From Atrina japonica (taxonomy: Eukaryota > Mollusca > Bivalvia > Pterioida > Pinnidae), in assembly GCA_030159075.1 (NCBI GenBank), contig BROG01000540.1:209501-273500 (forward strand): a stretch of DNA of 64,000 bases. Direction: 5' to 3'. This document shows, piece by piece, positions 21,243-29,575 of this stretch. Every line of letters begins with the position of its first letter. The first letter of the stretch is position 1. The translations under genes were made by a program, and so were the position numbers. The notes under the pieces are model-generated. The model saw nothing but the letters and a program-made list of their open reading frames with translations. It was not told where the DNA came from and did no database searches.

Positions 21243-21490
21243 GTGACCAGATGTCTAGACGCAGATGTCTAGAAGTAGATGTCTAGACAGAAAAATCGTC
21301 AACAACAGATGGCCAGATGCCAAGTGTCAAAAACAGGTGTTCAGATGCCAAGTGTCAAAAATGTCAAAAACAGGTGGCCAGATGCCAAGTGTCAAAAACA
21401 GGTGGCCAGATGCCAAGTGTCAAAAACAGGTGACCAGATGCCAAGTGTCAAAAATGTCAAAAACAGGTGGCCAGATGTCTAGACGCAAAT
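21243..21490. repeat. Tandem repeat, 28-bp unit plus related short units
   Basis: Copies of CAAAAACAGGTGGCCAGATG followed by CCAAGTGT, flanked by AGATGTCTAGA units. It lies just upstream of gene E and could contribute to its promoter. Confidence 0.9.
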
Positions 21491-21516
21491 GTTCAGACGG
21501 GAAAAAAATCAATACG

Positions 21517-21539
21517 TGACGTCATTAATTCTATATAAG
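21517..21539 (+). promoter_or_regulatory. CRE plus TATA promoter of gene E
   Basis: TGACGTCA at 21517-21524 and TATATAAG at 21532-21539. A GTCTCGGTATTAGTT initiator-like stretch and the ATG follow at 21576. The TATA and GTCTCGGTAT parts are conserved in the duplicate gene at 25268. Confidence 0.7.
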
Positions 21540-21575
21540 CTAGTACTGTCTGAGTCTCGGTATTAGTTTCTCATC

Positions 21576-21881
21576 ATGGATAACTCATCCGACATGGAAA
21601 TGCAACCCGAGGAGAGAAACATACGAATAATTCTTACACTGAGGACACGTATTGTAGTAAGGCCACGCAGCCCGATCAATTCTGGTAGGACCCCTGCGAC
21701 ACCGACTACACAACACCAGGAACCACCTAGACCTGACCCTTCACTTCCAGTACCTGTACAATATGTACTAGCTCAGGAAGCATTAGTCAATCTTCGACAA
21801 CATAAGGCCGAGATAAATCGATTGATGATAGAAAAAGAAAGAGAAGTTCGACGTTGGCGACGTCTACTCGACAGATATTAG
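21576..21881 (+). CDS. Unknown element gene E (101 aa), intact, histone-type 3' end
   Basis: The only clearly intact gene of the element. It has an acidic start (MDNSSDMEMQPEERNIRIIL), an arginine-rich stretch (RTRIVVRPR), a proline-rich linker and a predicted amphipathic C-terminal helix (LVNLRQHKAEINRLMIEKER) ending in WRRLLDRY. The layout, a disordered basic linker plus a terminal coiled-coil helix, suggests a small DNA-binding or capsid-associated accessory protein; this is inference and no family was recognised. A paralogue with the same start, linker and helix lies inverted at 24923-25268. The promoter (CRE, TATA) and the 3' stem-loop at 21918 are both in place, 35 bases after the stop. 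Confidence 0.7.
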   Translation: MDNSSDMEMQPEERNIRIILTLRTRIVVRPRSPINSGRTPATPTTQHQEPPRPDPSLPVPVQYVLAQEALVNLRQHKAEINRLMIEKEREVRRWRRLLDRY

Positions 21882-21917
21882 AGTCTCTCTCTTATTCAGC
21901 TTTCCGGGGCAATCAAC

Positions 21918-21933
21918 GGCCCTTTTAAGGGCC
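21918..21933 (+). terminator. Histone-type 3' stem-loop of gene E
   Basis: GGCCCTTTTAAGGGCC: perfect 6-bp stem, UUUA loop, ATCAAC before and ACTCAAC after, then CGAAATGAAACC downstream. The loop's fourth base differs from the usual C, which the histone consensus tolerates. Confidence 0.8.
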
Positions 21934-22144
21934 ACTCAACTTATTCGAAATGAAACCTTAACTAAAGGTATGCAGGGTTTGTGTTATTCTGTAGCGGCGA
22001 ATTTAAAAAATAGTGTAGTGACTACACACTACTTATCCGCGTATATTCAACATTGAATTTTATTTGTATTTTTGTGTTTTTGTTATGATGTATTCACTTC
22101 ATTAGATGAAAGTCTAAATATAGTAAGTCATGTGACTAGAGAGA

Positions 22145-22420
22145 GGTTCAGTTCACCCTGTGAAAACTCATTTGAGATCCGAAGCTCGAGGTGTTAACAT
22201 CATAAGAAAAAACCACTACTATCAGCATAGGGTGAGTGTTTCATTTTTTATAAGATAGGACAAGATTATTTTCCATGCATTAAAAATGATAAATATATCA
22301 GAAAAAAGTTACATGACTAGAGTATAGGTTCAGTTAGACCTTTGAGAGCTCATTTGCGATCCGGAGCTCGAAGAGTCAACATCGTCAGAAAACCACTACC
22401 AGCATAGGGTGAGTGTTTGG
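22145..22420 (+). repeat. Element arm repeat R, copies 2 and 3 in tandem
   Basis: Two copies (22145-22245 and 22325-22420) start at GGTTCAGTT and end at AGCATAGGGTGAGTGTTT. Inverted relatives lie at 15655 and 24570. Confidence 0.8.
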
Positions 22421-22618
22421 ATTTTTATTACATAGGCTTAGTGTTTACCGTATGAAACATGTACAAACAATATCTCAGAAAATATTAGGCAACTAACAAC
22501 GTTAATAAGGTTTTCATTACTTATCACTTAATTATGGTATCAGGGGAATACCCCATCATCTATTCAATGTTCATTCACTCTAGACCTCAAAACTGGGAAA
22601 AACCCATCACTATACAGT

Positions 22619-23187
22619 TTATGATAGTTCAGATTCATACAAGGTATACAGAGTGATCTCCCTTTGTACATACTCTACAAGTCTTTGTTCAAGCTTGAGT
22701 CGGCCTACCGCTTCTCGCGCTTGCGCTCTTGATGATACACCACTCTCACCGACTGTGGCGACACCTACTACTGGTTTCACAAACCTGGAAAAAAAAGTTT
22801 CGGTTCTAAAAATAGATTCACTCTCAGTCCAAAACTGGAAAAATCTAACTTCTTTCTCTAGCCGTTGACCTCTCGTGAACTCAAGTGACCTCTCGTGACC
22901 CCGACCTCTTGTAACGAAGGCACTCATTGGCTCCTTATCCAAGATGGCCACCTCCACAACCTTCCACTTCCGGTCATAGACACGCCTACAACCTCAACGA
23001 TTGGCTCTTTCACCTTATTGCAATGACAACATGACCTCACTTTCGGTTTGACACACTTCCGATTATGACGTCACAGGCGGCTCTCTGGCACGCCATTTGA
23101 ATTTACCAATCAGAAGCCAGCATTCTGATGACGTCATCAGTGGCGGTTAAATTCAAAAGGCGTGCCAGAGAGCTGCCTATAACTACT
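22619..23187 (-). repeat. Inner element, right TIR with conserved open frame
   Basis: Inverted copy of 14303-14810. The minus-strand open frame 22619-22957 (112 residues) matches that of the left arm, with mainly substitutions. It contains TGACGTCA (23065-23072), CCAAGATGGCC, CACTTCCGGTC and CGATTGGCTC motifs. Confidence 0.85.
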
Positions 23188-23273
23188 TATAATGCTAACA
23201 GGAGATGGGTTTTCACAGTTTTGGGTCTAGAGTGAATCTACATCATCTTTGATCAGTTAGGGTTTAGTTTAAA

Positions 23274-23889
23274 CGGTTACAGCCCGGTAGCCCGAAGGCC
23301 CGTTACTCCGATGGTCTGATACTCCGAAAGCTCGATGCTCCGAAAACCCGTTACTCCGAAGGCCCGTTACTCCGAAAACCCGTTACTCCGGAAAGATGCA
23401 CATAATGTTCAATTTCTGAAGAGTGACTAAGCTGTTATGGTTCACTGTTAGGACCATATGCAACATGTAAAATACTTTTTGAAATAAACCTTCGCCCAGG
23501 AAGGGAATCGGTGCAATATTTCTGTGCTGATGGGTCTATAAAAAAAATTAAAGGACATTTCAATATGTAATCTTCATTTTTATTTGTTAAAAATGGAGGT
23601 GATTCCTGCAAGGAGAAAAGTAAATTTTCCTGTAATTCAGGACGCGTTGGATCGTTTTAAAATAAGCCAAAGTCTGCGTCACATAAATCACATTTAAACT
23701 ACAGAGATGTCATATTTTGTACTGTCCACAATGTCCAACAGCAGCGGATTCAGAACTAAAGTGCCTCAGAAGAGGGAGGAGGGAGTAACATCTCAAACCC
23801 CATAAAATTGGGCAGAAACGGCAGAGTGCAGGTTTTTCGGAGTAATGGGCTTTCGGAGTAACCGGCCTTCGCGTAAGTGGGCTGTCCCC
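23274..23889. mobile_element. Transposon with 8-bp TSD and TTACTCCGAA end repeats
   Basis: Flanked by the perfect direct repeat AGTTTAAA (23266-23273 and 23890-23897). The left end carries several units of CCCGTTACTCCGAA. The right end carries the inverted unit TTCGGAGTAATGGGC. The tips (GGTTACAGCCC and, inverted, GGGGACAGCCC) are similar. An 8-bp duplication fits hAT-like or related transposases. No transposase is encoded. It is inserted in the arm of the large element, so it is younger than that arm. Confidence 0.75.
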
Positions 23890-23897
23890 AGTTTAAA

Positions 23898-24429
23898 ATA
23901 TTTTATTGCTTTTAATGCAGTTGGATTGAGCACAGTTAAAATATCGCAACTTATTGAAGCCCTCTCCACAACAAATATACAAATTATATATAGCGACAGT
24001 ATAATCAGATACATGTATTAAATATAAAATAAATTCAAAAAGAGAAAGAAAGACATAGAGAGGTGAAATATAAGCAAATTTAGCAGATCTATGTAATATT
24101 CACATTATTTGTTATAACAATTAAGATAAATCCAACAACCGCGCCCGATTCTTGTTCTAACAATCCATTCCAATACCCTCAATAGCAAAAAGGTCCATGA
24201 AAACACATTCCTTGAAAGGTTTTTCTTCTCTTTCCGATCCTTTCAGGTAATCTAACTAAGTACCAGGTAGACACTCCTTACAAGTATTTATGTTACTTAC
24301 TATATTTTAAAACTGACACACCAAATTACTTAAACAACGTTATGAACGTAGGGGTTGATAGAGAAAGGATGGTAGATAGATAAAAAAAAGAACAGAACGA
24401 GAAAAATGTACCTGTTACAGAGACTGGCG
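23898..24429. other. Outer-element interior, no gene seen
   Basis: AT-rich and without a recognisable frame. It lies between the inserted transposon and an inverted duplicate arm. Confidence 0.4.
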
Positions 24430-24884
24430 TATCTGGGATATTCCCCTGATTGCATGATTAAGTTGTAAGTAATAAAAACCTTATTAACATTGCTAGCTCA
24501 CTAACTTTTTCTGAGATATTGAGATTTACTATTTCATAAGATAAAAATCTAGGCCTATGTATTTAAATTTCAAACACTCACCCAGATAATTTTTCTGACT
24601 CTTCGGGCTGGATTCCACATGAGCTTTCAGAGACCTAATTAAAACTATATTCTAGTTTTTAAAGTTACAGGACTTTTTTTTACCAATAGTGTTGCATTCT
24701 ATTTATAGACCTAATCAAACTTTTTTGTTTGATATTCTTTGTAATCATTCATTTAAAAAGAATACTAGTGAATGTTAACATAACAAAGTAACCTATAATA
24801 TTTTAGACTTACCACTACAGTATAACACAACATACACACAAAAACTGCATACTTTCAGTTAAGATTTCTTTTCAAATAAGACGG

Positions 24885-24900
24885 GTGGTCCTCATTGCTC
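24885..24900 (-). terminator. Decayed histone-type stem-loop of the gene E duplicate
   Basis: Flanking sequence (GGACCACCCGTCTTATTTGA and GAAAAGAAATC) aligns with the intact stem-loops, but the stem no longer pairs. It marks the position in a dead copy. Confidence 0.5.
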
Positions 24901-24922
24901 CGAAAAGCTGAGTAGTGGAGAC

Positions 24923-25268
24923 TAGCATCTGTTGAGTAGACGTCGCCAACGAATTTCTCTTTCCTTCTCTACCAACAGCCGATTAATCTCAGTCTTGTGT
25001 TGTCGAAGATTGGCTAATGCTTCCTGAGCCAATACGTATTTACAGATGCTGGGTGTGGAGGTTCAGGTCTAGGCAATGAAAGTCTCTGGTGTTGTGTAGT
25101 AGGTGTTGGTGAAGATGGTCTAGTAGGTAATGGTGGGGTCCTACCAGAATCTGTTGGTCTGCGTCGCAACACTACAATACGTCTCCTCCGTGTAAGAATG
25201 ATTCTTATGTTTCTCCTCTCATTTTCATGTTGCGTATCAATGTCGGATGGATCTTCAGAGTTATCCAT
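24923..25268 (-). pseudogene. Paralogue of gene E, frameshifted
   Basis: Starts MDNSEDPSDIDTQHENE and has the same NIRIILT core, arginine run and Pro/Thr linker as gene E. A frameshift near 25035 separates the C-terminal helix (LANLRQHKTEINRLL), which continues in another frame to a TAG at 24923-24925. The promoter TATATAAG and GTCTCGGTAT block is retained upstream (about 25290-25315). Confidence 0.7.
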
Positions 25269-25494
25269 GATGAACTTATACCGAGACTTAGATAGTACTA
25301 CTAGTAGCTTATATAGAGTCTATGACATACAATGTTCACTCTGTGCCTACTTCAACCTCGTAGACCTAGGTTCTCGGACACTCAGCTAACCGGTGCGTGG
25401 GCCGCGTAAAATGCAGCTAGCCCGGTGTGATATCACTAACCCGGTGGAAACAAGCGACATTTCATGTACTTGTGATATGAGCCTCAGATACCAA

Positions 25495-25499
<5 letters not shown>

Positions 25500-25533
<34 letters not shown>
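25500..25533. repeat. (CT)n microsatellite
   Basis: About 17 CT dinucleotides. Confidence 0.95.
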
Positions 25534-25537
<4 letters not shown>

Positions 25538-25616
25538 CTTTTCTTTCCCTTCAGTTCCAATTCTTTATATTATTTTGCCGTTGGTTTTACTCATAAACAA
25601 CAACAAAAAAGAAAAA

Positions 25617-25779
25617 ATGGGTGGTCTGTACATATATAGTGGGAAGAAAGGTGGGAAATCAGATCAACATCGACGAATGGGTCCAGTTGTTGAAAGTGGA
25701 AACCAGAATTTGACAAAGACGACGGACCAAACGGATGAAATGCTTTTTATGGTATCCGAAATACTCCCTTTTCAGGGTC
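25617..25779 (+). pseudogene. Decayed paralogue of gene D with a degraded stem-loop
   Basis: Shares the GGGAAGAAAGGTGGG, CGACGAATGG and GAAATGCTTTTTATGG blocks with gene D but contains no comparable frame. The stem-loop position 25764-25779 reads CTCCCTTTTCAGGGTC, where only the inner four pairs remain. GTCACCTAACG and CGAAAAGAAAC still follow. Confidence 0.6.
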
Positions 25780-26389
25780 ACCTAACGTTTACGAAAAGAA
25801 ACTTAAGACTGTTTATAGTAACAGTAGTTTTGTAGTCTCTGTATCAGCATTCTAATAAACAGACGTATTTCCTTTGTACCCATACTCTCTGTATCCCTTA
25901 TTTATTCTCTCTGTATGACTTTCTTATACTTTCTGTATCCCGCAAGCCTAATAGAGTTGTGTTACACACTTCTGTTTTATGTCTTCTAGTAAGTCGTACG
26001 ACTTTATTCCTTTGTGTCACCGTATCTGTGTAGATTCATACTTATGGATACTCTTTTTACACCTCAATAACCAAGATACAATACCCAAACACAAGGAAAA
26101 TTTTCAACAAGTTTAATACCCCGCTAAAGAGAGCTTTTTGAAATAGTCTCCAGAGGATTAGTGTCGTCCCCCTGTGTCTATATATAATGTATACGAATGA
26201 ACATTGTTTTGCATGTTTCTCCAAACTCTTTCAAATTATAACTTTGAAACACATATTACATATAACAGTCTAGAGAAACATACAAAACAGTACGTTTTAC
26301 TTTACTGATACGTATGAGATTGCCTGCATGGCAATTAGCCAATGGACGATGTTTAGCACTTTTATAACCTATTGAACTTTAAAATCTGA

Positions 26390-26660
26390 AGCTAGAACAG
26401 TGAACAACTCCGTACTTTACAACTTTGTAACTTTTGAACTTTGTCACTTTGAGACTCCACAACTTTCATTCGTAGATCATTGCAAAATTTACAACTTTGC
26501 TTCATCACTTTGAAACAGAATGTATAAACGTTACAACTTTGAAATTAAAAACGTTACAAACTTCACAACTTTGAATGTTAAGTAGTTACAAACTTCATCA
26601 AATAGAAACTTAGAACGTAGTAAACTTTGCAAACTTTGAAACATGAGAACGTTGAGACAT
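26390..26660 (-). repeat. Subterminal array of AACTTTG motifs (right)
   Basis: About fifteen AACTTTG/AACTTCA-type motifs with ACGTTACAAC spacers. Mirror image of the CAAAGTT array at 15285-15600. Confidence 0.65.
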
Positions 26661-26749
26661 CACACTATTGACACGTTATATAAATTCCTTTCGGTCTGCC
26701 ATGAGATTTGTCAGTCAGTCGTTTCCCCTATGTTCAAATGAAGTATCCC

Positions 26750-27132
26750 CAATTAGACTGGATTCCATGTCTAGCCATGAAACTGGATATCCCATGATTC
26801 CATATGCAAGATGGCGGTCTCCATATACTCTGGGTTTTACTTCACACCCTGGACCTGTCGTGATCCCGACCTCTTTTAACGAAGGCTCTCAATGGCTCAT
26901 TATCCAAGATGGCCACCCACACCTTTCTGCTTCCGGTCATGGACACGCCTCCCCCGAGTTAAACAATTGGCTTTTTCTACCAGTCGCCATGGCAATGTGT
27001 CCTCACTTCCGTGTATGACATCATAGGCGACTCCATGGCACGGTTTTGAGTTTGACTAATCAGAAGCCAATATGATGGCGCCTCCTAGCGACCAAAATTC
27101 AAAACCGTGCCATGGAGCTGCCTATAACTACT
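26750..27132 (-). repeat. Outer element, right TIR
   Basis: Inverted copy of 13828-14210, extended inwards by a CATGGGATATCCAGTTTCA block that also occurs near 15145. It contains the CCAAGATGGCC and CACTTCC motifs. Its tip, CCTATAACTACT, mirrors the left tip. Confidence 0.85.
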
Positions 27133-28656
27133 GACAATAGTAATAGCTCACTTGTCCCTTCGGTTCAGGTGAGCTAATTACTATATAGTCCAAGTAATAA
27201 AATAAAAATTGAACCGAGTACCGATCTGAATGTCTGGTGAATTCAAGTCCCGACCTAAATGAAATTAGACTAAAAATGGAATTGAAGTATTTGTGTAGTC
27301 ATCGGCGTAGAAACAGGAGCGACTGCCTCCCCCTACTTTATCAAGTCACATATCAAATTTTATTTTTTATATTATATATAGGAACCGGGGGCAGGGACTG
27401 GTCCCCTTTTTTCACATGCCGAAAAAAAAAAACAAAAAAACAAAAAAAACAACCCAAAACAAAACAAAACAAAAAACACGTCTGGAATCCAGGTGAAGGC
27501 TTCCTACAGCTTTTAAATTAAAAAAAATTCTTAACGTCTCATGATCATGCATTTGTGTTTGCTGAAACTCAATTTTTTGGGGTAAATGGTAAGTCTGTCA
27601 ATTTGATGCAATATTCGACCAAATAGAAACCAGTTGCAATATGATAATTTATTCTCCGGGCTTTTAAAATTCAACATTTCTGAGAAGCATACCCTGGCCG
27701 TGGACCACGGGGAGACGGATATTTTGTGTCTGGAAACTAGGGAATACCTCATCGGGCTACTAAATAAATCTATATCGGAAGAAATATTTTCAACAATAAA
27801 GAGGTCATTATTCAATATCTGGAGCGTACTAGGCCGAAATTCTGCCCCGGTTTTAAATAGGTTTTTGCAGAAACAATTTTCTTTTGAGAAAAGTAACTAT
27901 CAATGTGAAATATTAGCGGTTGCAGAAAATTCGTCTATTCTAAAATTCTCTGAAAGATGCATAAAACCTGACCCCTAATGAAATATTGCCCCACAATTAA
28001 TCCAACACTTAGAAATATGTGCAGTACCTGGGGAGAGCGTGTCCCCTTAAATTGATAAAATAAGTCTAAAACCTTTAATTTTTCTGTAAAATGTCGGAAA
28101 ATTAAAAACAAATATACAAAAAATATATTTTAGATTTACAAACCTCCAACTTTAAACCCTCACTCTGCTTGTCAGGAGGTTACATTGCATAACAGTTTTA
28201 TAAATTTTAATATTATAATTTTAATTTTATTCACCACCTCAACTCTACCCCTTTTAACATTTCACATCCGCCAGTGTTGTGTATGTTTATTGCATAATCA
28301 AAGCGCATATAAAACATTTTTTACCGGGAAAAACATATTCATTAGAACAAATATTTCTTTAAAAGTTGTTTTCGACCACAGGAACCTAATATTAGCCTAT
28401 GTTAGGCTTTATACATCGCTGGCTTTGTCATGTAACATAAGGCTTCGTCATGTAACATAATTATGTTATTATACCGGCGAGTAGTATTTTTCTCAGGATT
28501 TAATCATTTAAACTCGGAGATTTGTATTTCCTTATTTTATCCCATACACACCAGGGCCATTATTTATAACTTCATTTAAACTCGGAGATTTGCCGGAAAA
28601 TAAAAAAGATAACGGTTAATAAAACACATAATAACGACGATCGATGTATAAATGAA
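27133..28656. other. Flank between the large element and the CYSTM-like gene
   Basis: A-rich tract at 27421-27478. A plus-strand frame at 27634-27978 (114 aa) overlaps a minus-strand frame of similar length. Neither resembles anything I know and neither has clear splice or promoter context. Confidence 0.35.
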
Positions 28657-28806
28657 ATGTCTCCGATTTTGAACCTTCACCTTAACCAAGTGACGATAGT
28701 GGGTGTGTTGTCAGCTGATCCTGTATCGGAAGCTAAAAATAAATACAATCACATGATAAATGCGATAAAGTTAACTGATATACACAATAAGGCAAACATT
28801 ACCGAG
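28657..28806 (+). other. Candidate 5' exon of the CYSTM-like gene, carrying an upstream ORF
   Basis: ATG at 28657 opens 50 codons to a strong donor (GAG|GTAAGA at 28806). Spliced to an acceptor at 29564 (TTATTTAG), the frame ends four codons later in a TGA that overlaps the main ATG as ATGA (29576-29579). The segment therefore fits a leader exon with an upstream ORF of 54 codons rather than part of the main protein. The true exon start is unknown. Confidence 0.4.
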
Positions 28807-29575
28807 GTAAGAAGTTTTATTCTGTTTTAATCTACTAAATTACAGTTGTAGCTCAACCTTTGTATGTTATTTGTAAAGTTAGTAATAAACTGAAAGAGGA
28901 GGATGATAGGGTCATAATGACTAGGGAGAGGATGGTATGCCCACTGGTTAGCGGGGGCATAGGTTTGAAAATTTCAAACATTTAAAAAAAAATTCTTTCG
29001 ACCACAGGAACATGAAATTCTGCCGTATATTGATATACAAGTCATTCATATTGCCTGCCCTCTGTAATGTAGGGATAAAGGGTAGGCTGTATCCCCTCAG
29101 TACAGAGGGAAGCTAGGCTATATAAACTTATGACATGTATATCAGCAGAGTTTCAGGTTCCTGTGTTTCAACATACTTCCGGGTTTTAAATGATACAAAC
29201 GAATCTAAATGGCATTGTTTATATTTCAACGGACCATACATACTAATCCCTTTGGGGATTCTGTCGTGGCCGTTTTATCGTGTTGCCCCGCCAGACAGAC
29301 TCTCCACAGGGATTACGTAAATACGTATTCCTCACCTACATTCGCCTAGGTTGGTCTCTTGCGCATGATTGTTTTAATCATAATATTATTTCCTTCATTC
29401 ATGACAGATTTTTTTATCTGAGTACACGTTCTTCTTTCCTAAAATGACTTGAGTGTGTCATAACAAATTATTCACAATATTTAACCAACAAAATTATTGT
29501 AACTTTGGTTAAGGGATGGAGGGATTTATATGATTTACTCACAAGTTAATGTTCATTTATTTAGTCATTTTCAAA

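Larger units (their letters stand above)
14303..23187. mobile_element. Inner related element, nested within the outer one
   Basis: A second TIR pair (about 14303-14800 and 22619-23187) is clearly related to the outer pair but more similar to itself. Both members carry GGCGTGCCAGAGAGC and the same open frame. The left end lacks about 40 bases just inside the tip. The flanks TGCAAT and TATAAT match at only 4 of 6 positions, so the insertion duplication is uncertain. It holds all of the better preserved genes, in both orientations. Confidence 0.65.
24430..25330 (-). repeat. Inverted duplicate of the arm 21520-22560
   Basis: From right to left it repeats the promoter and gene E, a decayed stem-loop, repeat R and the ATTCCCCTGAT..AATAAAAACCTTATTAAC block found at 22450-22560. 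This is the right-arm segment of a second family member. Confidence 0.75.
13828..27132. mobile_element. Composite Polinton/Maverick-like (adintovirus-like) element, 13.3 kb
   Basis: The ends are long inverted copies: AGTAGTTATAGGCAGC at the left and its reverse complement at the right, with similarity continuing for roughly 280-380 bp on each side. The flanks are AACAAT (13822-13827) and GACAAT (27133-27138), a 5/6 match to a 6-bp target duplication; Polintons are known for 6-bp duplications and long TIRs. The cargo includes an N-terminal protein-primed-type B polymerase region, a BIR protein, a two-knuckle CCHC protein and several short genes ending in histone-type stem-loops. Capsid, integrase, protease and ATPase genes were not found, and the polymerase catalytic part is missing. 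This is therefore a decayed or non-autonomous member, or a composite of two. Confidence 0.75.

Noticed and set aside
27531..27978. Overlapping frames of 94 aa (-) and 114 aa (+) next to the large element
   Set aside because: Both strands are open over the same DNA and neither resembles a known family; left as an unassigned flank.
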